64,000 nucleotides of DNA, from the NCBI RefSeq assembly GCF_003173575.1, contig NZ_QGNY01000003.1, positions 434,001 to 498,000 of the forward strand, in the 5' to 3' direction. Source of the stretch: Pedobacter paludis (GTDB lineage Bacteria; Bacteroidota; Bacteroidia; Sphingobacteriales; Sphingobacteriaceae). The position numbers and the translations under genes were made by a program. Of this stretch, positions 19,525 to 26,604 are shown in pieces (positions within the stretch are counted from its first letter, which is position 1; each line of letters begins with the position of its first letter). The notes below the pieces were generated by a model. That model saw nothing but the letters and a program-made list of their open reading frames with translations, did not search any database and was not told where the DNA came from.

Positions 19525-19851
19525 ATATCGGGATGCTCACTGCCATCAGGTTAATGAATTAAGTTTTGTGCTTTTGGCAAAAAACCACTCCCAATCCCTC
19601 CTTGAAAATAAGGATGGGAGCTGTACTATGTTTATTCAGAATTTGCATAAAAATTTTGGTTGCTGGGTTAACCTAAAATCCAATATTAAATTCAGAAAAT
19701 CCGACATTCCACTTTGCTACTCCCTCCCATTTTAGGATGGGTTGAGGGGATAAACTAGTCCCAATAAAAAGAAGAATATTCCTTAATATGACTTTATCCA
19801 ATCCATTTTCGATTAAACAATTAACCAGTTAGAACAGTTAATCAAAATTCT

Positions 19852-19859
19852 TATCTTTG
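19852..19859 (+). promoter_or_regulatory. Candidate -7 element for prfC
   Basis: TATCTTTG matches TAnnTTTG exactly and lies 88 bases before the prfC ATG. No clear TTTG -33 element was found upstream. Confidence 0.45.
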
Positions 19860-19947
19860 CAACCTGATGAAACAAAATTATTCAAATCTTATCGCAGTTA
19901 AATTCCTTTAACTAGGTTTCATCGCCCATTTTTACCCACAATTTATT

Positions 19948-21528
19948 ATGCTTAACCCTGAAATAGAAAAACGTAAAACCTTTGCCATTATTAGTCACCC
20001 CGATGCGGGCAAAACCACGCTGACGGAAAAATTCCTGCTTTTTGGTGGCGCAATTAATACGGCCGGTGCGGTAAAACGTAACAAAGCAAACCAGAGCAAT
20101 ACTTCCGATTTCATGGAAATTGAGAAACAACGTGGCATCTCGGTTGCAACATCGGTAATGGGTTTTGAGTACAGCGGTAAACGCATTAATATTTTAGATA
20201 CACCAGGGCACAAAGATTTTGCGGAAGATACTTACAGAACTTTATCTGCAGTAGACAGTGTAATTTTAGTTGTAGATTGTGTAAAAGGTGTAGAGGAACA
20301 GACCGAAAAGCTAATGTCGGTTTGTAGAATGCGAAATACGCCTGTAATTATCTTCGTTAATAAAATGGATAGAGAAGGTAAAGAAGCCTTCGATTTATTG
20401 GATGAAATTGAAGAAAAATTAAATATCAGCTTATGTCCACTTTCTTGGCCAATTGGCTTAGGGCATACTTTTAAAGGTGTTTATAGTATTTACAACAAAC
20501 ATTTAAATTTATTTCAGCCCGATAAAACCAAAATCTCCAATTCGGTAATTGCCGTTGAAGATTTGGATGATAATAACCTGACCAACTTTTTAAAAGAAAA
20601 GGAAATTAGCAACCTAAAAGATGATTTAGAGCTCGTTGACGGCGTTTATGGCCAAATTGATAAGGACCTCTATAACGATGGTTTGTTGGCGCCTGTATTT
20701 TTTGGCAGTGCAATTAATAACTTCGGGATTAAAGAACTTCTGGATACGTTTATCGACATCGCTCCAAGCCCACGACATAGAGAAGCCGAAGAACGCGATG
20801 TTTTGGTTGATGAGAAAAACTTTAGTGGCTTTGTATTTAAAATCCATGCCAACTTAGATCCAAAGCACCGCGATAGAATTGCTTTTTTACGTATTTGCTC
20901 GGGTAAGTTTGAACGCAATAAATTTTATTACCACACCCGTCAGGATAAGAAACTAAAATTCTCTAACCCGATGGATTTTATGGCCAATGAAAAAAGCATT
21001 GTGGAAGAGGCTTGGCCTGGTGACGTTGTCGGATTGTACGATAGCGGTAACTTCAAAATCGGCGATACTTTAACCGAGGGCGAAAAATTGCAGTTTAAAG
21101 GTATCCCAAGTTTCTCTCCATCTATTTTTAAGGAAGTAGAAAATATGGACCCGATGCGTACCAAACAATTGGAAAAAGGTATAGAACAGTTAACTGATGA
21201 AGGTGTTGCGCAATTATTTGTCATGCAACCCGGAAATAGAAAGGTAATTGGTGCCGTTGGTGAACTTCAGTTTGAGGTTATCAACTTCCGTTTAGAGCAT
21301 GAATATGGCGCAAAATGCCGTTTCCGTACTTTAAGTTATACGCGTTCTAGTTGGGTTACTTCTTCAGATAGAAAAAAATTGGATGAATTTGTGAAACGCA
21401 AACAACAGCACATTGGTTTTGATAAAGAGGCCAATCCAGTTTATTTATCGGATAGCGAATACATGATCAATTTAACTAAACAGGATTATCCTGATATTGA
21501 TTTCCATAAAACGAGCGAATTTAAATGA
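19948..21528 (+). CDS. prfC: Peptide chain release factor 3
   Basis: The 526-residue translational GTPase has G1 [13 protein letters not shown]3 DTPGHKDF and G4 NKMDRE, plus the RF3-type N-terminal [15 protein letters not shown]3 uses GTP to remove RF1/RF2 from the ribosome after peptide release. Length is typical of RF3 rather than EF-G. It is monocistronic, with a candidate promoter at 19852 and a strong terminator at 21565. Confidence 0.95.
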   Translation: MLNPEIEKRKTFAIISHPDAGKTTLTEKFLLFGGAINTAGAVKRNKANQSNTSDFMEIEKQRGISVATSVMGFEYSGKRINILDTPGHKDFAEDTYRTLSAVDSVILVVDCVKGVEEQTEKLMSVCRMRNTPVIIFVNKMDREGKEAFDLLDEIEEKLNISLCPLSWPIGLGHTFKGVYSIYNKHLNLFQPDKTKISNSVIAVEDLDDNNLTNFLKEKEISNLKDDLELVDGVYGQIDKDLYNDGLLAPVFFGSAINNFGIKELLDTFIDIAPSPRHREAEERDVLVDEKNFSGFVFKIHANLDPKHRDRIAFLRICSGKFERNKFYYHTRQDKKLKFSNPMDFMANEKSIVEEAWPGDVVGLYDSGNFKIGDTLTEGEKLQFKGIPSFSPSIFKEVENMDPMRTKQLEKGIEQLTDEGVAQLFVMQPGNRKVIGAVGELQFEVINFRLEHEYGAKCRFRTLSYTRSSWVTSSDRKKLDEFVKRKQQHIGFDKEANPVYLSDSEYMINLTKQDYPDIDFHKTSEFK

Positions 21529-21564
21529 CCACAAACCCCTTAAGGGGCTTTACTGGCGATATTC

Positions 21565-21602
21565 AAACCTCGCAGGTTTTCAAAACCTGCGAGGTTTTTT
21601 TG
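21565..21602 (+). terminator. Terminator after prfC
   Basis: A near-perfect palindrome with arms AAACCTCGCAGGTTTT and AAAACCTGCGAGGTTT around a single C, then a T run. A sister copy of the same hairpin lies at 62912-62943. Confidence 0.88.
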
Positions 21603-21611
21603 TGTGCTTCC

Positions 21612-21662
21612 GTTATTGAGAGGCATCATCGCTGTTAGATTGCTTCATGCCTCGCCATGATG
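21612..21662. repeat. Degenerate REP-like palindrome
   Basis: Contains TTATTGAGAGGCAT and, after a short gap, AGATTGCTTCATGCCTCGCCATGA, a degenerate copy of the dispersed CATTGCGAGGCACGAAGCAATC palindrome family seen more clearly at 26430 and 41607. Confidence 0.55.
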
Positions 21663-21761
21663 ATCATTCTTGTTTAGTATCAGAGACAAAATTAAAATAC
21701 TAGTTTTGAATGATTGAATGGCTATTTGCTACACTCTCTAATTCAAAATTCACTCATTCTC

Positions 21762-23282
21762 TTATTTCCCTTTACTCAAATCCCAAACCTTTAAATTATT
21801 TAATATTGCTTTTCCGCCAGTTGCAAAGGCAGAGAAACCCATTGCTCGCTCATCAGGAAAAACCATGGTCGTAATTACTTTTTCGCCACCATTTCCGAAA
21901 ACCTCTAAAGAAGATTTATCAAGCAAAATTTGAAGCTTAATTTTATCTTTAGAAGGATTTACATTTGCAGATTGAAAGATGTTTTTGTCGTTCTTAATCC
22001 CTTTTTCAGATCGAGAACAATCTACATAAATTTGCTTCTTGACCACATCATAACCGACTTCAATTTCCTTCAAAATGTTTCCCTTTTCATCTTTTAACTG
22101 AGCGATTTTGAAACCGATATTTTTTGCGTCGCTAACAGAAAATTCTGCATCGATCCAGTAAGTGTTTTTACTCGTTCCTAAATCAGTATTTCCATTTAAG
22201 CTAACATTTTGCTTGGTTATGAAATTGCCTGCTGAATGTTTTTTAAGATTATCGGTAATAAATGAGGTTGGCTGTTGAAACAACCTTACGCCGTCTGGAG
22301 TAGTTTTTAATGCTAAATCTCTTGGGATGGACATCTGGCCTTTCCATGGAAAAGTTTCCTTTCCACCCGGCTGTAACCAGCCCAATAAAATTCTTTGGTT
22401 TTTCGGTGCATCATTCCATGGGATTCCGGCATAGAAAGAATCACCCTCATCAATTAATAAGGTCAACTTTGCATCATTATCATTTTTGAAAGTTTTGCCA
22501 TCAAAATCGCCTATAAAATATTGCATTGTAGGGCCTTTAGGACCAAATAATGAAATAACCAAGATCCATTTGGTATTGCTTTTATTTCCATTTACAGCTA
22601 GAGGAACCATAAAAGGACATTCCCAACCGCTTCCCTGGCTACCCTGTTTCCCGAAATCGCTTAGCATCGTCCAATCTTTTAAATTCTTTGAACCATAAAA
22701 TCTTGCCTGATGTTCATCTACCATTGCCACCGTCATAATCCATTGTTTAGAGGCCTCATGCCACCAAACATTTGGGTCGCGGAAATCCTTTTTGTTTAAA
22801 TCGATTATTGGATTTTTGGCATAATTGGTAAAAGTTAAACCGCCATCATTGCTGTAGGCCATATATTGCGATTCGTTGTGCTGTTTAGGCAAGTCGGCTG
22901 TATAAAAAGCCAAAATTGGTGCTTTACCATTCCCCAAACCGCTTACATTATTTTTATCTAAAACTGCAGAACCAGAAAAAATCATGGTTGTTGTATCCTT
23001 TGTGATCTTTTCAGGAATCGCAACAGGTAGATTTTTCCAATTCACCAAATCCTTGCTCGTTGCATGGCCCCAACTCATATGGCCCCATTTATTTTCGAAG
23101 GGGTTATACTGAAAATAGAGATGAAATTCTCCGTTTAGGTAAATTAAACCGTTAGGATCATTTAGCCAATTGGTAGGCGAAGTAAAATGATAAACCGGTC
23201 GCCACTGTGGTGTTGGTTGCTGGGCTAAAACGTTTAATGTAATTAACCATAAAAAAGCAGTGATGATTTTAATTTTTTTCAT
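21762..23282 (-). CDS. Glycoside hydrolase family 32 (levanase/inulinase/invertase type)
   Basis: The 506-residue protein has a signal peptide (cleavage near VLAQQ) and the three GH32 acidic motifs: WLNDPNG (nucleophile Asp), FRDPNVWW (RDP) and WECPF (acid/base Glu). A C-terminal beta-sandwich follows. It hydrolyses beta-fructosides such as levan, inulin or sucrose in the periplasm or outside; substrate length preference is not readable. No SusC/SusD transporter lies nearby. It starts 20 bp after the WYL regulator gene, so read-through from that gene is possible. Confidence 0.9.
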   Translation of the reverse strand: MKKIKIITAFLWLITLNVLAQQPTPQWRPVYHFTSPTNWLNDPNGLIYLNGEFHLYFQYNPFENKWGHMSWGHATSKDLVNWKNLPVAIPEKITKDTTTMIFSGSAVLDKNNVSGLGNGKAPILAFYTADLPKQHNESQYMAYSNDGGLTFTNYAKNPIIDLNKKDFRDPNVWWHEASKQWIMTVAMVDEHQARFYGSKNLKDWTMLSDFGKQGSQGSGWECPFMVPLAVNGNKSNTKWILVISLFGPKGPTMQYFIGDFDGKTFKNDNDAKLTLLIDEGDSFYAGIPWNDAPKNQRILLGWLQPGGKETFPWKGQMSIPRDLALKTTPDGVRLFQQPTSFITDNLKKHSAGNFITKQNVSLNGNTDLGTSKNTYWIDAEFSVSDAKNIGFKIAQLKDEKGNILKEIEVGYDVVKKQIYVDCSRSEKGIKNDKNIFQSANVNPSKDKIKLQILLDKSSLEVFGNGGEKVITTMVFPDERAMGFSAFATGGKAILNNLKVWDLSKGK

Positions 23283-23302
23283 AAGGGTATATTTGGTTGG
23301 CG

Positions 23303-24328
23303 TTATTGTTCTTCTTTGCTTTGATATTGACTGTAAGTCTGCTCCAGTCTTTTCTTGATCTTATAAATCAGTAACCTTGGCGAAAGCACTTTAACACATT
23401 CTCCAAAGCCTAAAATTTCTCTTTCCAGCTCATAATTTAGCACAACATCAATTCTAAAGGTAGTGGTTTTTTCGTTTTTACTTAACACCACTTGCGATGA
23501 ATGTAGGGGCTTAGTTACAACATAAAGTGCATGTTCGTTGGTAAACTCTAAAATTACCTTTTGTGCCCGATCTCGCTCAGTCTTTGTTACACCAATTAAA
23601 TCATCGTAATATCTGTCAAAGTCTACACCTTGATAACCAACAAATTCTTCATTTGGCAGTTCTTGAAATTCTTCAATTCTATCTAAGGCTAAATTTAAAA
23701 TTCCAGGTCGTTTCTTGGCTTTGCAGATTAAAAACCAACGGTTTCTGTATTCCTTTAACAAATAAGGATAGTAAATTCCCTGTTGTGCCTGTTGGGCTTT
23801 GAACGATTTATATTCGATTAACAGCGAACGTTTATTTAAAACCGCTTGATACAATGGCGGAATGCATTCTAAACCTTTTACTAGCTTATTGCTTTCCAGT
23901 TGGATGTTATTGCCACTTTGCTTGGTCGATTTATACAGGTTATTCTCCAAACGGGCAATCATATCGCTCATCTCATCGAAATAATTAAAGGCGTTAAATT
24001 GCTTCAATACACCTACAATTTCTTTCATTTTATCTACGTCGGCATTATTAATTGGTGCTTTTGTAATACTGAAACTCGAATCTTCATAAGCGTAAAAGCG
24101 TTTATCCTGAACCACAATAGGTGCATTGTATCCCAGCTTATCACTTCGCATCAATTGAATGTCAGCCTGAATGGTTCGTTTGCTTACGCCAGAAGTAATG
24201 CCCTCTAACTCATAAAGCGTTGCCGAAACCTTTTCTATAATATCGTCTAAAGTCCATTTTCTGTAACGGTTTTTCAAGCAATCATCTATGGTTTTGTATC
24301 GGATAAGCGCTAATTTATTTACAGCCAT
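23303..24328 (-). CDS. WYL-domain transcriptional regulator
   Basis: The 341-residue protein has an N-terminal HTH-like region (LDDIIEKVSATL...GVSKRTIQADIQLM) and a WYL domain around PYLLKEYRNRWFLI, where a Trp-Phe-Leu replaces the name-giving triad, followed by a C-terminal extension. WYL domains are thought to bind nucleic-acid or nucleotide ligands and regulate stress or defence genes. It is divergent from the tRNA-like/slipin/HEPN/rtcB unit, so it probably controls that unit and itself. A role in controlling the GH32 gene downstream is the alternative. Confidence 0.88.
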   Translation of the reverse strand: MAVNKLALIRYKTIDDCLKNRYRKWTLDDIIEKVSATLYELEGITSGVSKRTIQADIQLMRSDKLGYNAPIVVQDKRFYAYEDSSFSITKAPINNADVDKMKEIVGVLKQFNAFNYFDEMSDMIARLENNLYKSTKQSGNNIQLESNKLVKGLECIPPLYQAVLNKRSLLIEYKSFKAQQAQQGIYYPYLLKEYRNRWFLICKAKKRPGILNLALDRIEEFQELPNEEFVGYQGVDFDRYYDDLIGVTKTERDRAQKVILEFTNEHALYVVTKPLHSSQVVLSKNEKTTTFRIDVVLNYELEREILGFGECVKVLSPRLLIYKIKKRLEQTYSQYQSKEEQ

Positions 24329-24376
24329 TTTTAATGAATTTGGTTTTCAGCTAAAAATCTGATGGTTTAGCTCACC

Positions 24377-24384
24377 TAAATATA
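24377..24384 (-). promoter_or_regulatory. Candidate -7 element of the WYL gene
   Basis: On the minus strand this reads TATATTTA, one mismatch from TAnnTTTG, 48 bases before the WYL start. An ATTG about 21 bases further upstream may serve as the -33 element, placing the palindrome at 24411 just upstream of it. Confidence 0.35.
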
Positions 24385-24410
24385 GAAAAGTCTTTAGCAA
24401 CTACGCAATA

Positions 24411-24424
24411 CAATTGCGCAATTG
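24411..24424. promoter_or_regulatory. Perfect 14-bp palindrome, candidate regulator operator
   Basis: CAATTGCGCAATTG is a perfect palindrome located between the divergent WYL gene and the RNA-repair unit. The core TGCGCAA recurs at 24514-24520, where the structured RNA begins. Position and symmetry fit a binding site for a dimeric regulator, probably the WYL protein. Confidence 0.45.
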
Positions 24425-24512
24425 AAACAACGACATTGTTATTATTGTGATTTTAAAATTTTATTTAATTGATAATAAAACAGTTAATATTTTATCTAAA
24501 AATTATTTTTTA

Positions 24513-24770
24513 CTGCGCAAATCGTTCGCGTAGTGGTGGTAGCATCTTTGTAATGTTGGTTATGAGGTACATAACTCAAATGAGATTGTTAAATCGCTCT
24601 CATGATTAAGGCCCCTCGGCAGGTGATTGATGCCTGCTGAGGAATAGTTCTTTGAGCAATAAAATTATTATAAAGAAATCCCGAAAGGGATGGCAATACT
24701 AAATAACGACTATCCAAAGTTGTGGGTTTCGAAATGGCTCCAAAGTATTCACGCCGTTGCGCAGAATATT
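24513..24770 (+). ncRNA. Run of hairpins upstream of the permuted tRNA-like elements
   Basis: Consecutive helices: CTGCGC/GCGTAG (24513-24533); AGCAT/ATGTT with seven-base loop CTTTGTA (24541-24557), resembling an anticodon arm; GTTATG/CATAAC (24559-24575); ATGAGA/TCTCAT (24580-24603); a 10-bp stem (24614-24642); ATCCC-GAAA-GGGAT with a GNRA loop (24678-24691); and AGTATTC/GAATATT extended by CGC-CGTT-GCG (24744-24770). The density of stems in an AT-rich spacer suggests a structured RNA; the strand is assumed from the downstream genes. Confidence 0.5.
24612..24655 (+). repeat. Duplicated GC-rich hairpin, copy 1
   Basis: CCTCGGCAGG pairs with CCTGCTGAGG around a nine-base loop, followed by AATAGTT. 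A closely similar copy lies at 26558-26600, just before the HEPN-like gene, so the two copies bracket the tRNA-like region and the slipin gene. Confidence 0.7.
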
Positions 24771-24803
24771 CTGATGGAAATTATGATAGATTGTCTAAAA
24801 CAC

Positions 24804-24871
24804 GTTGTGTGTCGTGGGTTCGAATCCCACTTCCGGCCAAGGCCGGAATAGCTCAGGGGTAGAGTAACAAC
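24804..24871 (+). ncRNA. Circularly permuted tRNA-like element 1 (opened in the anticodon loop)
   Basis: Order in the DNA: anticodon stem 3' strand GTTGT (24804-24808), variable loop GTGTC, T arm GTGGG-TTCGAAT-CCCAC (24814-24830), acceptor 3' strand TTCCGGC (24831-24837), linker CAAG, acceptor 5' strand GCCGGAA (24842-24848), TA, D arm GCTC-AGGGGTA-GAGT (24851-24865), A26, anticodon stem 5' strand ACAAC (24867-24871). Every tRNA helix pairs: acceptor 7/7, D 4/4 with one G-U, anticodon 5/5, T 5/5. U8-A14, G15-C48 and the TTCGAAT loop are present. No U33 is evident in the flanking loop bases, so decoding function is doubtful. The junction is open in the anticodon loop. Confidence 0.82.
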
Positions 24872-24879
24872 ACCAATAT

Positions 24880-24954
24880 GCAGGTTCGAATCCTGCTTCC
24901 AACCAAAACTGGAATAGCAAAATGGTAATGCAATGGATTAGGGTTCCATCTTAG
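24880..24954 (+). ncRNA. Circularly permuted tRNA-like element 2 (opened in the variable loop)
   Basis: Order in the DNA: T arm GCAGG-TTCGAAT-CCTGC (24880-24896), acceptor 3' strand TTCCAAC (24897-24903), linker CAAA, acceptor 5' strand ACTGGAA (24908-24914), TA, D arm GCA-AAATGGTAA-TGC (24917-24931), A26, anticodon arm ATGGA-TTAGGGT-TCCAT (24933-24949), then CTTAG. T stem 5/5, anticodon 5/5, D 3 bp, acceptor 5/7 with the two outermost pairs mismatched. The loop would present AGG at 34-36 after U33. It begins eight bases after element 1 and keeps the same four-base linker spacing. Confidence 0.68.
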
Positions 24955-24989
24955 AAAGAAGAGATACTTCAAATTTCTCATTAAAATTA

Positions 24990-25055
24990 GCATTGCGAAA
25001 TGCATTCGGCTTAAAGGATTGTAAAATCTTCAAAAGCAAATTTGCCTTTTGCTTT
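24990..25055 (+). ncRNA. Three further hairpins after the tRNA-like elements
   Basis: GCATT-GCGA-AATGC (24990-25003) and AGGATT-GTAA-AATCTT (25015-25030) both have GNRA tetraloops; AAAGCAAA/TTTGCTTT (25033-25055) is a perfect 8-bp stem. Weaker stems follow near 25112-25130 and 25188-25214. They may belong to the same transcript as the tRNA-like elements or to the slipin 5' leader. Confidence 0.45.
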
Positions 25056-25313
25056 GAAAGTAAAAACGATGAAAGAGCTGATTTAAAAATCAAGTCTTCT
25101 GGCAGGAGAAAGCAGTATTCGACAAAGAATATCGCCGAAACTAAAAGTAGATTTCATTCTTAAAAACATCAAGATTCAATTTACTTCCGCAGAAAACAAA
25201 TTAATGTTTTTCGCAGTGCTTTGTAAAGTATAAAATTAAATAATTATTAACCATACTCATTAAAATCCTCCTTTTAAGGGGAGAATTTAGGTGGGGTTTA
25301 ACATCAAAAAAAC

Positions 25314-26411
25314 ATGAAAAGAGTAACCATTAACACCAATTATGTTGGATTGGTGTTTAAAAACGGAGAATTAAAAAGAGTATTAACAGCAGGTAGTTAC
25401 TGGTTGGGTTTTAGCGAAACCATCACCATTTACGACATGAGTAAAGAATATTACTACACTGTTGCAGAGTTAGATGTATTGTTGTTGAATGCCGAATTTG
25501 CTAAATTAATTTATTTGGTAAGCGTTGCCGATAATGAATTGGCATTGGTTTATCAAAATAAAAACTTCAAAAATGTTTTAACAGCAGGCAGGTATGCAAT
25601 TTGGAAAGGCTTGTCTGAATATGAGTTTATTAAAGCTGATATCAGCAAAATAGAAATTGATGAAACTATAGATGAAAATTTATTCTTAAAAGCCACATTA
25701 ATGAACTACATCAGAATTTATAAAGTAGAGGCTCAAGAGCAAGGATTGTTATTTGTTAATGGCGCTTTCAGACAATTATTAACCGCAGGAACTTATGTGT
25801 TCTGGAAAAACAACATTGATATCCAAGTTTTAAAAACCGATATGAGACAATTAAATATGGAGATTATCGGTCAGGAGATTTTAACAAGAGATAAAGCACA
25901 ATTACGAATGAACTTTACCATTCAATACAAGGTAGAAGACATTGTTAAAGCGTTATTGGTAAATAAAGATTTTGAGAAACAATTGTATATCATTATTCAA
26001 TTGGCTTTAAGAGAAGCTGTAGGTTTATTAACTTTTGATGAGTTAATGGAGAGCAAAGAAAAAATTGGAGCTACAATTTTAGAAAGCACAATTAACAAAG
26101 CCGAAGAGTTAGGTGTGAAATTGGCAAACTGTGGTGTTAAAGATATCGTTTTATCTGGTGAGATTAAGGACATTATGAACCAAGTTTTAATTGCTGAGAA
26201 AAAAGCTCAAGCCAACATGATCACGAGAAGAGAGGAAACTGCATCAACCAGAAGTTTGTTGAATACCGCCAAATTAATGGAAGAGAATGCCATGTTGTAC
26301 AAATTGAAAGAAATGGAATACGTGGAGAAAATTGCAGAAAAAATCAATACCATCAGTTTATCTGGAAGCGGTCAAATTGTAGATCAATTGAAGCAAATCT
26401 TCGTAAAGTAA
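25314..26411 (+). CDS. Slipin/SPFH (Band 7) protein of the RtcB-linked type
   Basis: The 365-residue protein has three N-terminal repeats, each with an NG/NK turn followed by LTAG and aromatic residues (LTAG at residues 24-27, 89-92 and 156-159, period about 66), then an SPFH domain (about residues 170-290) and a helical C-terminus rich in Lys, Glu and Ala. No transmembrane segment or signal peptide is evident, so it is probably cytosolic or peripheral and oligomeric. Slipins encoded next to rtcB are known from other bacteria; their role in RNA repair is not settled. It is the first protein gene of the unit. Confidence 0.85.
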   Translation: MKRVTINTNYVGLVFKNGELKRVLTAGSYWLGFSETITIYDMSKEYYYTVAELDVLLLNAEFAKLIYLVSVADNELALVYQNKNFKNVLTAGRYAIWKGLSEYEFIKADISKIEIDETIDENLFLKATLMNYIRIYKVEAQEQGLLFVNGAFRQLLTAGTYVFWKNNIDIQVLKTDMRQLNMEIIGQEILTRDKAQLRMNFTIQYKVEDIVKALLVNKDFEKQLYIIIQLALREAVGLLTFDELMESKEKIGATILESTINKAEELGVKLANCGVKDIVLSGEIKDIMNQVLIAEKKAQANMITRREETASTRSLLNTAKLMEENAMLYKLKEMEYVEKIAEKINTISLSGSGQIVDQLKQIFVK

Positions 26412-26429
26412 ACATTTTAAGCGTATTGC

Positions 26430-26514
26430 CATTGCGAGGCACGAAGCAATCCTACTACTATCGCTAGGCTAGAAAAACTATCGCTTTAAGATTGCTTCGT
26501 GCTTCGCAATGACG
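26430..26514. repeat. REP-like inverted repeat between slipin and HEPN genes
   Basis: CATTGCGAGGCACGAAGCAATC (26430-26451) and GATTGCTTCGTGCTTCGCAATG (26490-26511) form long near-perfect arms around about 38 bases. The same family occurs at 21612, 38324, 40492 and 41607, always between genes. Confidence 0.75.
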
Positions 26515-26557
26515 GAAATGGTGAGAAAAATCACTTAAAATAAATTAAATTTAGAAA

Positions 26558-26600
26558 CCCCTCGGCTAGGTGAATGATGCCTGCCGAGGATTAGTTAGAG
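26558..26600 (+). repeat. Duplicated GC-rich hairpin, copy 2
   Basis: CCTCGGC(T)AGG pairs with CCTGCCGAGG, followed by ATTAGTT. It closely resembles the hairpin at 24612-24655, with G-U to G-C and other compensating or loop changes, and ends just before the HEPN-like start at 26605. Confidence 0.7.
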
Positions 26601-26604
26601 AATA

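Larger units (their letters stand above)
19391..19947. other. Non-coding spacer between helicase and prfC genes
   Basis: No convincing gene. It contains a nested inverted repeat at 19480-19524 (outer arms TTTCATCGGGA/TCCCGATGAAA, inner ACAG/CTGT around TCCTG) that looks like a dispersed Bacteroidota spacer repeat, and a candidate prfC promoter at 19852. A 71-codon open frame at 19520-19735 has no recognisable protein character. Confidence 0.6.
24329..25313. other. 985-bp structured non-coding region between WYL and slipin genes
   Basis: No reading frame here looks like a protein. It contains, left to right: a probable WYL promoter, a 14-bp perfect palindrome, a run of hairpins (24513-24770), two permuted tRNA-like elements (24804-24871 and 24880-24954), and more hairpins (24990-25055 and beyond). 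The final 60 bases include CCTCCTTTTAAGGGGAG, a common spacer repeat. I infer one or more structured RNAs transcribed towards rtcB. Confidence 0.7.

Noticed and set aside
19520-19735. 71-codon plus-strand open frame before prfC
   Set aside because: Low-complexity, no protein motifs, overlaps an inverted-repeat spacer.
24773-24837. Ordinary tRNA with its own 5' acceptor strand GATGGAA
   Set aside because: Pairing with TTCCGGC needs an A-G mismatch and a wobble, there is no D arm, and GCCGGAA after the CAAG linker pairs 7/7, so the permuted reading fits better.
24842-24903. Ordinary tandem tRNA between the two T arms
   Set aside because: It would have no anticodon arm and two C-A mismatches in the acceptor; the permuted model explains the parts better.
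24798-24954. Two-piece (permuted) tmRNA gene
   Set aside because: The D arm and anticodon-stem pairing fit a tRNA, the linker is only four bases, and no tag-coding frame or tmRNA acceptor pattern was found.
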